Below are positions 24,176 through 32,820 of a DNA stretch of 64,000 bases, in pieces (position 1 is the stretch's first letter; every line of letters starts with the position of its first letter). The notes below the pieces were generated by a model, which ran no database searches, was not told where the DNA came from, and worked only from the letters and a program-made list of their open reading frames with translations. This DNA comes from an uncultured Dehalococcoidia bacterium. GTDB lineage: Bacteria; Chloroflexota; Dehalococcoidia; GIF9; UBA5629. The stretch is taken from contig CALJTV010000005.1 in the NCBI GenBank assembly GCA_937975645.1, positions 128,021-192,020 of the forward strand. The letters are read 5' to 3'. The position numbers and the translations under genes are program-made.

Positions 24176-25349
24176 TAATGTGCGCGCCCGTATGCAGGAG
24201 GGCTCCTGGATAAGAAGGATGTTCGAGGAGGGCGCCGAGCTTAAAAAGCGCTATGGTGAGGACAAGGTATTTGACCTCTCTCTAGGTAACCCGATAATGG
24301 AACCACCACCCGAGTTCCATAAGGAACTGAGGAGACTCGCCGAAAGTCCCTTGCCAGGGATGCACCGGTATATGGAGAACGCTGGCTACCTCGAGACCAG
24401 GGCAGCCATCGCTGACCAGCTCTCCCAGGAGACCGGGGTGAAATTCTCCGCCGACCACATCATTATGACCTGTGGCGCTGCCGGTGGTCTAAACGTGGTG
24501 CTGAAAACACTGCTCAACCCAAACGAAGAGGTCATACTCTTCGCCCCCTACTTCGTGGAGTTCGTCAACTACATCGATAACCACGGCGGTACCGCAAAAA
24601 TCTTGCCCACAGATGAAAACTTTGTCCCTAAACTCGATATCCTGGAGCGGGCTGTCGGTCCTAAAACCAAGGCAGTCCTCATAAATTCACCCCACAACCC
24701 CACCGGCGTCGTTTACTCAGAAGACTTTCTCCACAGACTTGGTGAACTGTTGCACAAAAAAGAAACACAGCTAAATAAGACTATCTACCTCCTCAGCGAT
24801 GAAGCCTATCGCAAGATCATCTACGATGGGCTTAAATACCCACCAGTGTTCCACCACTACCGCAACAGCATTGCCGTTACCTCGCACTCCAAAGACCTGG
24901 CCCTGCCCGGGGAACGCATCGGCTACATTGCCGTCCACCCTGAGTGTGAAGGATGTGAAGAGCTCATAGCCGGGCTCATCTTCAGCAACCGCACACTCGG
25001 TTTTGTAAACGCACCGGCACTAATGCAGCACGTCGTGCGGCATCTGCAGAATGTGACCGTGTCCATAGCTGAATACCAGAAAAAGCGTGACTTCCTTTAT
25101 GCCAGCCTGACCAGCATGGGCTACTCCATGGTGAAGCCGCAGGGTGCTTTCTACCTCTTCCCCCGCTCACCGATCAAAGATGACATCGCCTTTGTTGACC
25201 AACTGAGGCAACATAATGTGCTCGTAGTGCCAGGGAGGGGGTTTGGTACACCCGGGTATTTCCGCATCTCCTACTGCGTGGAGGACAGGGTGCTGGAGGG
25301 TGCCATGAAGGGCTTCTTCGAAGTAGCCAGGAAAAACGGGCTCATATAA
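24162..25349 (+). CDS. Pyridoxal-phosphate aminotransferase, class I/II
   Basis: A 395-residue fold-type I aminotransferase. Landmarks: SLGNPIMEPPPEF at the N-terminus, CGAAGGLNVVLKTLL, NSPHNPTGVVYSED (Asn of the PLP site), LLSDEAYRKI (Asp and Tyr), the Schiff-base Lys in SHSKDLALPGERIGY, and FRISYC near the C-terminus with the carboxylate-binding Arg. It likely makes 2-oxo acids for IorAB, since the genes overlap by 14 bp, but substrate specificity is an inference. Confidence 0.92.
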   Translation: MSISDNVRARMQEGSWIRRMFEEGAELKKRYGEDKVFDLSLGNPIMEPPPEFHKELRRLAESPLPGMHRYMENAGYLETRAAIADQLSQETGVKFSADHIIMTCGAAGGLNVVLKTLLNPNEEVILFAPYFVEFVNYIDNHGGTAKILPTDENFVPKLDILERAVGPKTKAVLINSPHNPTGVVYSEDFLHRLGELLHKKETQLNKTIYLLSDEAYRKIIYDGLKYPPVFHHYRNSIAVTSHSKDLALPGERIGYIAVHPECEGCEELIAGLIFSNRTLGFVNAPALMQHVVRHLQNVTVSIAEYQKKRDFLYASLTSMGYSMVKPQGAFYLFPRSPIKDDIAFVDQLRQHNVLVVPGRGFGTPGYFRISYCVEDRVLEGAMKGFFEVARKNGLI

Positions 25350-25363
25350 GTGGGGGTAGAAAA

Positions 25364-25783
25364 ATGGAACAGAGTGACATATCGGCAGAGAAAAATGTGG
25401 AGCTGTTAAAGGCTAAAGCGGAAACAGAGCCCATCGCCAGCTTTTTGGGGACGAAACTCGTGGAGCTATCTTCAGGCTATGCAAAGGTGACCATGAAGAT
25501 GAAGCCAGAGTACGTCAACTTTAATGGCGTGGTCTTCGGCGGCGTCATTGCCTGCGTGGCGGACCAGGCATTCGCCTACGCCACCAACTCCGTCCATACC
25601 CCCAACGTAGCCACTCAGTTCAACATCCATTTCATAGCCAGCGCCACAGCCGACGACGAGCTCACTGCAGAATGCCGGGTGGTCAGGGCAGGAAGACGCG
25701 TCTGCATCTCAGAGATGACAGTGACCAACCAGAATGGTAAACTTATAGCTAGAGCTTCAGGGACTACCATCCCACTGTCTTGA
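25364..25783 (+). CDS. PaaI-type hotdog thioesterase
   Basis: A 139-residue single hotdog-domain protein. The family stretch VNFNGVVFGGVIACVADQAFAYA contains the Asn, Gly-Gly and Asp of PaaI-type thioesterases, and NIHFIASATADDELTAECRVVRAGRR is the typical continuation. It hydrolyses acyl- or aryl-CoA. It follows the aminotransferase by 14 bp and may release the acid formed by IorAB or relieve CoA trapping. Confidence 0.88.
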   Translation: MEQSDISAEKNVELLKAKAETEPIASFLGTKLVELSSGYAKVTMKMKPEYVNFNGVVFGGVIACVADQAFAYATNSVHTPNVATQFNIHFIASATADDELTAECRVVRAGRRVCISEMTVTNQNGKLIARASGTTIPLS

Positions 25784-25859
25784 GCTTCAAGGTAGTATCC
25801 TTTAAACGGTTCTGGGCGAGGCTTGCTTTTGTGTTTCTCGGTTTGAGGAGAGCAGAGAC

Positions 25860-27269
25860 ATGTTCCATAAGGTACTAGTAGCCAACCGCGGCGAGATAGC
25901 CGTCAGGATAATACGGACATGCAAGGAGATGGGCATCCGCACTGTGGCTGTATACTCAGATGTGGATGTCAATGCCCTCCATGTGAAGCTGGCTGACGAA
26001 GCTTACCCCGTCGGTCCTGCAGAAGCTACCCATAGCTATCTGAACATGAAGAAAATACTCGAGGTTGCCAAACGCAGCGGTGTCGATGCCCTCCACCCGG
26101 GCTACGGCTTTCTAGCTGAGAACCCCGAGTTCGCCGAAATGTGCGAACAACTCGGCATCGTGTTCATCGGTCCCCCTAGCCAGAGTATGTACAAAGTCAA
26201 GCCAAAGCACCGGGCAAGGCAACTAATGAGACTGCTCAACATCCCACCCGTGCCCGGCTCGGACGAGCCGCTCCACAACTCAAGTGAGAAAGCCATGGCA
26301 CAGGCGGAAGAAATCGCTCAGGAAATAGGCTACCCGGTCATCATCAAGCCGTCCGGCGGTGGCGGCGGCATCGGCATGACCGTAGCCAACAACAGGGAGG
26401 AGCTGAGAGACTGCATAAAGTCTGTAGCGGAACGCGGTAAGAAGGTCTTCGGCGTCTCCGGCTTCTATGTGGAAAAGTTCTTCTCCGGCGTGAAGCACAT
26501 TGAGGTCCAGATACTCGCTGACAAGTATGGTCATGTCATCCATCTGGGCGAAAGGGACTGCTCGGTGCAGCGCAGGTTCCAAAAGCTGATTGAAGAGGCA
26601 CCATGTCCCATACTGTCACCACACCTACGGATGAAAATGTACGTCGCCGCTTTGGACGTCGCCGTGGCATTGGAATACATAAACGCCCTTACGGTGGAGT
26701 TCCTGTACATACCGAACACACAGCAGTTTTATTTCAACGAGGTCAACTCCCGCCTTCAAGTGGAACACTGTATCACCGAGCTCGCGCTGGGGATTGACAT
26801 AGTCCGAGAGCAGATAAACATAGCCGCTGGCGAGCCACTGAGCATTAGCCAGGACGACGTCGTCTTTCAGGTCTGTGCCCTGGAATGTCGCATCACTGCT
26901 GAGGACCCCACACGCAATTTCTTCCCCTCCCCAGGCACCATCACCACGCTGAGACTTCCCCACGGTCATGGCCTGAGGATAGACGAGGGAATATACGAGG
27001 GCTACGAAGTCCCCCCCTACTACGATTCCCTGCTCCTGAAACTTATGGCACGGGGCAAGACTAGGGAGGAAGCTATCGCCCGGATGAAGCGCGGGCTCAG
27101 CGAGCTAAAAATTGAAGGGGTGACCACCACCATCCCGTTCTATGAGGTTGCCCTCGACGACGAGGTGTTCCGTTCCGGTGAGTACACCACCGACTTCATC
27201 ACCAAGCGTAACATCATCCGCAAACTGGAGGAGCGGGCGAAGATCCTGCAGAAGCTTAACACCACTTGA
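25860..27269 (+). CDS. Biotin carboxylase (AccC-like), divergent
   Basis: A 469-residue ATP-grasp biotin carboxylase. The N-terminal KVLVANRGEIAVRIIRTCKEMG, the ATP loop SGGGGGIGM (165-173), the HLGERDCSVQRRFQKLIEE block and the active-site EVNSRLQVEH (294-303) are all present. Two positions deviate: the near-invariant MGDK is replaced by VKPK (Lys116 kept), and the Pro after RxQVEH is Cys304. No biotin carrier protein or carboxyltransferase gene lies nearby, so the acyl-CoA or 2-oxoacid substrate is unknown. The start ATG has GAGGAGAG upstream. Confidence 0.9.
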   Translation: MFHKVLVANRGEIAVRIIRTCKEMGIRTVAVYSDVDVNALHVKLADEAYPVGPAEATHSYLNMKKILEVAKRSGVDALHPGYGFLAENPEFAEMCEQLGIVFIGPPSQSMYKVKPKHRARQLMRLLNIPPVPGSDEPLHNSSEKAMAQAEEIAQEIGYPVIIKPSGGGGGIGMTVANNREELRDCIKSVAERGKKVFGVSGFYVEKFFSGVKHIEVQILADKYGHVIHLGERDCSVQRRFQKLIEEAPCPILSPHLRMKMYVAALDVAVALEYINALTVEFLYIPNTQQFYFNEVNSRLQVEHCITELALGIDIVREQINIAAGEPLSISQDDVVFQVCALECRITAEDPTRNFFPSPGTITTLRLPHGHGLRIDEGIYEGYEVPPYYDSLLLKLMARGKTREEAIARMKRGLSELKIEGVTTTIPFYEVALDDEVFRSGEYTTDFITKRNIIRKLEERAKILQKLNTT

Positions 27270-27326
27270 ACACTCGGTGGACTCACCACTTTTGAACAGC
27301 CACGATGTGCCACTAAATTGGGCCTA

Positions 27327-27383
27327 TTGACAGACCGCATACGCCGTGCTACCATTTAAACAATTGAGTGGAGCGACTATAAT
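27327..27383 (+). promoter_or_regulatory. Two candidate promoters for the acyl-CoA ligase/Liv operon
   Basis: TTGACA (27327-27332) is followed after 17 bp by TACCAT (27350-27355). A second option is TTTAAA (27355-27360), 17 bp, TATAAT (27378-27383). Either gives a leader of about 150-180 nt before ATG 27543. Confidence 0.55.
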
Positions 27384-27403
27384 GCACATGGTATCATCTT
27401 TTG

Positions 27404-27427
27404 GCTTCTTCTTTAGCTTCTTCTTTA
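27404..27427 (+). repeat. Tandem 12-bp direct repeat in the ligase leader
   Basis: GCTTCTTCTTTA occurs twice back to back (27404-27415 and 27416-27427), giving a pyrimidine-rich tract immediately upstream of the GC-rich stem-loop region. Confidence 0.7.
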
Positions 27428-27430
27428 GCC

Positions 27431-27515
27431 CCTCCGGCAGGCGTCCCGGGAGGACTAGAAGATAACACCGTCCGACGAGAAAAAATGCCGAAAGCCTCCC
27501 GGGAAGGGAGGCTTT
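27431..27515 (+). terminator. Possible attenuator: mutually exclusive stem-loops before the ligase gene
   Basis: A hairpin AAAGCCTCCC (27491-27500) / GGGAGGCTTT (27506-27515) with a GGGAA loop ends 27 bp before the ATG. An upstream segment TCCCGGGAGG (27444-27453) is the exact complement of CCTCCCGGGA (27495-27504), so pairing with it would break the hairpin. The upstream segment can itself pair with CCTCC at 27431-27435. This could be an attenuator, or the hairpin may simply end the carboxylase transcript. There is only a short T-run (AAAATTTTA). Confidence 0.5.
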
Positions 27516-27542
27516 AAAATTTTACTAAAGCTAGACAGGACA

Positions 27543-29462
27543 ATGGCAACACAGACAACCGAGAGGAGAATAGAGGTGGAGGAAACGATACCACAGCTCG
27601 TCTGGAGAAACTGCCAGAAATGGCAGGACAAGCCAGCAGTATGCGTCAAGCATCGCGGCATCTGGAAACGCTATACCTGGCGGGAATATTACGAAAAGGT
27701 AAAATACTTTTCACTGGGACTGATTAGCCTGGGCTTCCAGCCCGGAGACGTCCTCTGCATCATTGGTGACAACGAGCCGGAATGGTTCTGGGCAGAGTTC
27801 GCCGCTCAGGCAGCCGGCGGCATCGCCACCGGCATGTTCGTAGACTCCATCCCATCAGAAGTGAAGTACATCGCCTCACATTCTGGCGCCAAGTTCGCCG
27901 TGGTCAACGACCAGGAGCAGACGGACAAGTTCCTCGAAATTAAGGACGAGTTGCCCCTGCTCAAGAAGGTCATCTACTGGGACCCCAAAGGCTTGAAAAG
28001 CTACGACCACCCCATCCTGATGAGCTTTGATGAGGTATTGGCGCTGGGCAGGGAATATGAAAAAAGCCACCCCGGGCTGTTCGAGGAAAACGTTATGAAG
28101 GGCAAAGGCGAAGATAAGGCTTTTATCTACTACACCTCGGGGACAACCGGTCTACCTAAGGGTGCCGTCCTCACCCATAAAGCACTGATCAATACCGCAA
28201 GAGGCTTCCTCAGCCGGTTCCCATTAACCGAGGATGATGACCTAGTCTCCAATTTCCCACCAGCCTGGGTGGGCGACAGTTTCTTCGCCACCATACCACA
28301 CTTGCTTACTGGGGCCAGGCTTAACTTCCCTGAGGAACCAGAGACCGTGGCTGAGGATACCAGAGAGGTCGGTCCAGATTTTGTCATCTATGGACCCAGA
28401 CAGTGGGAAAGCATAGTTAGCAGCGTTCAGGTAAAGATGGCAGACGCCGGACCGCTGAAACGGTTCATCTATAACCTGTTCATGCCGGTTGGCTATAAGA
28501 TAGCCGACCTGAACTTCAAAGGTGAGAGACCAAGTATCTTCTGGAAAGCGCTTCACTCAGTCGCCAATGCCGTGCTCTTCCGTCCGCTCAAGGACAAGCT
28601 GGGGCTGAGCCACGCTAGGTTCGGCGTGACCGGAAGCTCGGTGCTTAGTCTGGACAGCTTCCGCTTCATCCATGCCATTGGTCTGGAGCTTAGACAGAGC
28701 TACGCCAGCACCGAGGCCGGCTTCATCTCCTGTCACAGCAAGGGTGAGATAGACTTTCAGAGCGTGGGGCGCCCGGCACCGGGCGTAGAAGTGAGACTAA
28801 CCGATGACGGCGAGCTGTGGGTGAGGAGCGACTGCATTTTCAGCGGCTACCACCAGGACCCGGAGAAGACCGCTGCCGTCCTGACCAACGGCTGGTGCCG
28901 CACTGGTGACGCCGTACATATTAACGAACAGGGGCACCTCATCTTCCTTGACAGGCTAGAACATATGGGCGAGCTGGCTTCAGGCGTGCGCTATGCACCG
29001 CAGTATATCGAGGGCAGGCTCAGGTTCAGCCCCTACATCAAAGACGCTATGGTGGTCGGCGGCAGGGACAAAGAATACGTCTGCGCCATCATCAACATCG
29101 ACTTCGCCATGGTAGGCAAGTGGGCAGAGCACCATGGCATACCCTATACCACCTTCGTTGACCTGTCACAGAAAAAAGAGGTCGCCGACCTCATCCAGCA
29201 GGACCTCCTTCGCGTCAACAGCTACCTGCCCGAAGGTGCCCGGGTGAAGAAGTTCGTGCTGCTACATAAGGAGTTCGACCCGGACGAAGCCGAGCTCACC
29301 AGGACGAGAAAGCTGCGCCGGGAGTTCATGGAACAGAGGTACAGGGAGCTTATCGATGCTATGTACAACGGCGCCGATAGCGTCACCGTACAGGCTTCAG
29401 TAACTTACCGCGACGGCAGGAAGGGCATAGTTAGTACCTTAGTGCAGGTGAGGAGTTTGTAA
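27543..29462 (+). CDS. AMP-forming acyl-CoA synthetase (long-chain/FadD15-like)
   Basis: A 639-residue ANL-superfamily ligase that activates a carboxylic acid to its CoA thioester using ATP. The A3 motif YYTSGTTGLPKGAVLTH is near residues 195-211, the A5-like segment is ELRQSYASTEAGF, and GWCRTGDAVHINEQGHLIFLDR is the A7/A8 region; the C-terminal part ends in the LTRTRKLRREFMEQRY helix. It is the first gene of ligase-livH-livM-livK-livF (1-bp gap to livH). Ligases of this type often sit next to Liv genes, which suggests import followed by CoA trapping. The substrate is unknown. Confidence 0.92.
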   Translation: MATQTTERRIEVEETIPQLVWRNCQKWQDKPAVCVKHRGIWKRYTWREYYEKVKYFSLGLISLGFQPGDVLCIIGDNEPEWFWAEFAAQAAGGIATGMFVDSIPSEVKYIASHSGAKFAVVNDQEQTDKFLEIKDELPLLKKVIYWDPKGLKSYDHPILMSFDEVLALGREYEKSHPGLFEENVMKGKGEDKAFIYYTSGTTGLPKGAVLTHKALINTARGFLSRFPLTEDDDLVSNFPPAWVGDSFFATIPHLLTGARLNFPEEPETVAEDTREVGPDFVIYGPRQWESIVSSVQVKMADAGPLKRFIYNLFMPVGYKIADLNFKGERPSIFWKALHSVANAVLFRPLKDKLGLSHARFGVTGSSVLSLDSFRFIHAIGLELRQSYASTEAGFISCHSKGEIDFQSVGRPAPGVEVRLTDDGELWVRSDCIFSGYHQDPEKTAAVLTNGWCRTGDAVHINEQGHLIFLDRLEHMGELASGVRYAPQYIEGRLRFSPYIKDAMVVGGRDKEYVCAIINIDFAMVGKWAEHHGIPYTTFVDLSQKKEVADLIQQDLLRVNSYLPEGARVKKFVLLHKEFDPDEAELTRTRKLRREFMEQRYRELIDAMYNGADSVTVQASVTYRDGRKGIVSTLVQVRSL

Positions 29463-29463
29463 A

Positions 29464-30348
29464 ATGGCAGAGCTGCTCCAGTATACCATCACCGGCATAG
29501 CAGTAGGAATGGTCTATGCCCTCATCGCACTAGGGTTTGCCCTCATCTGGAAGTCCAGCAGCATAGCCAACCTGGCACTGGGACAACTTGTCCTTATTTC
29601 CTCCTGGTTTACCTACGGCATGCTCGTCCAGGCTAAATTCCCCTACTGGCTTGGCTTCCCTCTAACGATCCTGTTTGCCCTCTTCTTGGGCTGGTTAATT
29701 GAGCGATTAACCCTTCGCCCCTTAATTGCCCAGCCCATCCTATCGCTGATAACGGTCACGCTGGGTATAGCCTACTTCCTCGAGGGTGTGGTCACCTTCG
29801 TCTGGCCCATGAGCGTGGCTGCGCTCCCTCGGCTGTTCCCGCAGGAACCAGTCCACCTCGGTCCAGCGGTGGTATCGCAGGAATATATTTGGGCAGCGGT
29901 GGTATCACTTCTCTTATTCGGTCTGCTATCGCTGTTCTTCAAATACCATAAAATGGGCATAGCCATGCGTGCTACCGCCGACGACCAGCTTGCTATCCAA
30001 GCCTGCGGCGTGCCGGTGACCAGCGTGTTCTCCACATCCTGGATGTTCGCCTGTGTGGTGGCTGCCATCGGCGGCGTGCTCATCTCCTGCATCGGTGGCA
30101 TCACCTACGGGCTGGTGGAGACCGGGCTGAAGTCCTTTTCGGTAGTCATCCTCGGTGGGCTGGACTCCTTCATCGGCTGCATCATCGCCGGGCCCATCAT
30201 CGGTCTCTGCGAGAACTTAGGCGGCGGCTACCTGACACCGCTCATCGGTCCCGGCATCAAAGACATAATCCCATTCATCATTATCATCGTCGTCATGGTG
30301 TTCAAACCATACGGACTGTTCGGTGAGAAAAGGATAGAAAGGATATAG
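29464..30348 (+). CDS. livH: ABC transporter permease LivH (locus 2)
   Basis: A 294-residue permease with about eight hydrophobic segments. It has IAVGMVYALIALGFALIWKSS at the N-terminus, the coupling loop KMGIAMRATADDQLAIQACGVPV around 162-184 and LGGLDSFIGCIIAGPIIGLCENL near the C-terminus. It begins 1 bp after the ligase stop with AGGAG inside the ligase end. It is clearly distinct from the locus 1 LivH. Confidence 0.93.
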   Translation: MAELLQYTITGIAVGMVYALIALGFALIWKSSSIANLALGQLVLISSWFTYGMLVQAKFPYWLGFPLTILFALFLGWLIERLTLRPLIAQPILSLITVTLGIAYFLEGVVTFVWPMSVAALPRLFPQEPVHLGPAVVSQEYIWAAVVSLLLFGLLSLFFKYHKMGIAMRATADDQLAIQACGVPVTSVFSTSWMFACVVAAIGGVLISCIGGITYGLVETGLKSFSVVILGGLDSFIGCIIAGPIIGLCENLGGGYLTPLIGPGIKDIIPFIIIIVVMVFKPYGLFGEKRIERI

Positions 30349-30349
30349 G

Positions 30350-31402
30350 ATGGACCTGCCCTGCGGTACCCGTAACTTTGACTACGCCAGCGATATGGCG
30401 GTGCTGCGTACCAGGACACACTGGGGGCTGTTCTTCCTGCTCCTGGTCTTCATATTCACCGCCCCGCTCTACTGGAGCAACTACTGGCTGAGCATAGCCA
30501 ACCTCATTGGCATCACCGTAATCGCCATCACTGGCTTGAACATCCTCATCGGCTACTGCGGGCAGCTTTCCATTGGTCATGCCGGCTTTATGGCTGCCGG
30601 CGCCTATACCACAGCAGTGCTTACCGGCAAACTCGGCATCCCCTTCCTGGCAAGCCTGCTCTGCGCCGGACTGACCGCCGGCATCATAGGCATCGTTTTC
30701 GGTCTTCCCTCGGTGCGAGTCAAAGGCTTCTATCTGGCAATCACCACCATCGCTGCCCAGTTCATCATCATCTGGGTAATCAACCACTGGACCAGCGTAA
30801 CCGGAGGCTTCGTGGGCATGAAGGTGGCACCCGCCTCAATAGCCAGCTTTTCCTTCAACACCGAACCGAGACAGTTCTACCTGATAATGGCAATCGCCGC
30901 TCTAGTTGTCTTCTTTGCCAAGAACCTTGCCAGGAGCAGAGTGGGCAGGGCATTCATCGCCGTCAGGGACAATGACCTTGCTGCCGAGGTGATGGGCATT
31001 AACCTCACCTACTACAAGCTGCTCGCCTTCTTTATCGGCTGCTTCCTCGCCGGCATAGCCGGCGCCTTGTTTGCCCACTGGTCACGCTTCTTAAACGCCG
31101 AAAACTTCACCCTCGCCGACTCCATTCTCTACATCGGCATGGTCATCATCGGCGGGCTGGGCACCACTATCGGCCCCATCCTCGGCGCAGTCCTCATCAG
31201 GCTCCTGCAGCAGGGGATAATGTACATTACCCCTGTCCTCGAGGGCACCTTCCCCACGCTCCCCGCCGGTTTCACCACCGGGATTGGTCCCATGGTCTTC
31301 GGCCTGGTAATCATCCTCTTCCTGATACTTGAGCCGCGGGGCATCGCCCACCGCTGGACATTGTTCAAGGCGGCTTACCGCCTGTGGCCATTCTCATACT
31401 AA
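30350..31402 (+). CDS. livM: ABC transporter permease LivM (locus 2)
   Basis: A 350-residue permease with the standard LivM motif CGQLSIGHAGFMAAGAYT near residues 74-91, the coupling loop RAFIAVRDNDLAAEVMGINLTYYK and the end segment IGGLGTTIGPILGAVLI. The N-terminus carries a polar extension of about 25 residues. It follows livH by 1 bp. Compared with locus 1 it keeps the canonical motifs. Confidence 0.94.
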   Translation: MDLPCGTRNFDYASDMAVLRTRTHWGLFFLLLVFIFTAPLYWSNYWLSIANLIGITVIAITGLNILIGYCGQLSIGHAGFMAAGAYTTAVLTGKLGIPFLASLLCAGLTAGIIGIVFGLPSVRVKGFYLAITTIAAQFIIIWVINHWTSVTGGFVGMKVAPASIASFSFNTEPRQFYLIMAIAALVVFFAKNLARSRVGRAFIAVRDNDLAAEVMGINLTYYKLLAFFIGCFLAGIAGALFAHWSRFLNAENFTLADSILYIGMVIIGGLGTTIGPILGAVLIRLLQQGIMYITPVLEGTFPTLPAGFTTGIGPMVFGLVIILFLILEPRGIAHRWTLFKAAYRLWPFSY

Positions 31403-31497
31403 TGTCAGCAAAGGAGGTGAAGCAGAAGGGACAACAAGTGCTGCTTAAATGAAAACTCAAAAAGTCCAAACAAGATAAGGAGGTGCTGGTCATAACC

Positions 31498-32766
31498 ATG
31501 AAAAAATTGCTGCTAACAGGGATCATAGTCTGCCTTACTTTGCTAGTGCTCTTGTCGCCACTGGCTGGCTGCGCTCCTAAGCCAAAGGCTGAGCCCACCA
31601 AAGTGCTGAAGGTGGGTATGATGACGCCAACCACCGGTGCCGCTGCAGAAAAGGGCAGAGTGATGGGACATGCCAACCTCGATGCCATTCAATACATCAA
31701 TAGTGAGCTTGGCGGTGTTGCCGGGCACCCCATAGAGGTCCTCTGGCTGGACAGCGCCTATGATGCCGCCAAAGTGGTCACCATAGTCAAGAGGTTCATG
31801 GACGAGGGCTGCCTGCTGTTCACCACCGCCTCGTCCAAGGAGATGTCCGCAGCCATGGAGATAGCCAACGAGGCCGGCTTTCCCGGCATTGCCTGCTTCA
31901 GCTCACCGGTTCTCTACCGCCCGCCGAAACATATCTACGGTCAGACCCCCGACTATGGCGATGATGCTCTGGCATTCGCCAACTTCTACCTGAAGAACAT
32001 CTGGAAGGGGAAGAGCGGTAAGCCTAAGTTCGCTCTGCACTTGCTCAATAACCCCACCGGCTACGGCGCCAGGGATGCTTTTAAAGCCAAGGCTGACGAG
32101 CTGGGGATAGAAATCGTCTCCATCGACGAACATACCGCCACCACCACATCAGAAATAGAGTCGCTAACACGCATCAAGGCAAAGAACCCGGATGTGCTGT
32201 TCATCTCCAGCACACCAGCGCCCACTGCAGTGATCATCAAAAACGCCTATGAGCTCGGTATGTACCCCGGGGTCACCATCGGCTGCGCCCATGCCAGCTT
32301 CACCAAAGCCCTCATCGATATCGCCGGCGCCAAGATAGTCGAGGGCGTTTACGGCACCTTCCCCACAGTACTCTGGGGAGAGAATGTCCCCGGCATGGCT
32401 AAGATGACCGAATACTGTAAGAAACTGCATCCCGAGGACTATGGCAACATGGACTACATCACTTCCTGGGCACAGAGCCTCATCGTCGCCGAGATCCTCA
32501 AGCTAGCGGTCAAAAACGCCGGCTACGATGCATTGGCTAAGGGGAATCCGACATCTTGGAAAATAGTGGAGACCCAGGGCTTCCACAAGCTGAAGAAATA
32601 CGATGTTGAGGGGCTTCAGGGACCGGTCACCTATACCCCTGGTGATAACCGACTGACTAAATACAACCGCATTTACCAAATAGTCAACGGGCAGATAGCT
32701 AACCCGAGCGAATGGGTCGAGGCACCGCTGGTAGAGTACGAAAAATACCCTTGGTTCGGTAAATAG
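31498..32766 (+). CDS. livK: ABC transporter substrate-binding lipoprotein (LivK type, locus 2)
   Basis: A 422-residue binding protein from ATG 31498, with GGAGGTG upstream. The signal sequence ends LAGC (Cys22), so it is a lipoprotein. The mature part has VGMMTPTTGAAAEKG, HANLDAIQYINSELGGVAGHPIEVLWLDSAYD and TTASSKEMSAAMEIANEAGFP, standard for periplasmic binding fold type I. A GTG five codons upstream is in frame but would destroy the ribosome site. It is about 95 bp downstream of livM. Confidence 0.93.
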   Translation: MKKLLLTGIIVCLTLLVLLSPLAGCAPKPKAEPTKVLKVGMMTPTTGAAAEKGRVMGHANLDAIQYINSELGGVAGHPIEVLWLDSAYDAAKVVTIVKRFMDEGCLLFTTASSKEMSAAMEIANEAGFPGIACFSSPVLYRPPKHIYGQTPDYGDDALAFANFYLKNIWKGKSGKPKFALHLLNNPTGYGARDAFKAKADELGIEIVSIDEHTATTTSEIESLTRIKAKNPDVLFISSTPAPTAVIIKNAYELGMYPGVTIGCAHASFTKALIDIAGAKIVEGVYGTFPTVLWGENVPGMAKMTEYCKKLHPEDYGNMDYITSWAQSLIVAEILKLAVKNAGYDALAKGNPTSWKIVETQGFHKLKKYDVEGLQGPVTYTPGDNRLTKYNRIYQIVNGQIANPSEWVEAPLVEYEKYPWFGK

Positions 32767-32774
32767 AAGGGGTG

Positions 32775-32809
32775 AAGGGGGAGCCTCTGCCAGGCAGAGG
32801 CTCCCCCTT
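32775..32809 (+). terminator. Perfect 35-bp palindrome between livK and livF
   Basis: A 17-bp arm (32775-32791) and its exact complement (32793-32809) flank one A. The arm reads AAGGGGGAGCCTCTGCC. There is no T-run after it, so it may be a partial terminator or an RNA stabiliser that raises livK mRNA relative to livF. Confidence 0.75.
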
Positions 32810-32820
32810 GGCAAGCTAGC

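Noticed and set aside
27270-27542. Known riboswitch in the ligase leader
   Set aside because: No conserved core of a known class (TPP, SAM, cobalamin, glycine, purine, T-box) was recognised; only complementary segments are visible.
31410-31446. Short frame after an AAAGGAGG sequence between livM and livK
   Set aside because: It would encode 11 residues, the spacing from ribosome site to GTG is too short, and nothing supports translation.
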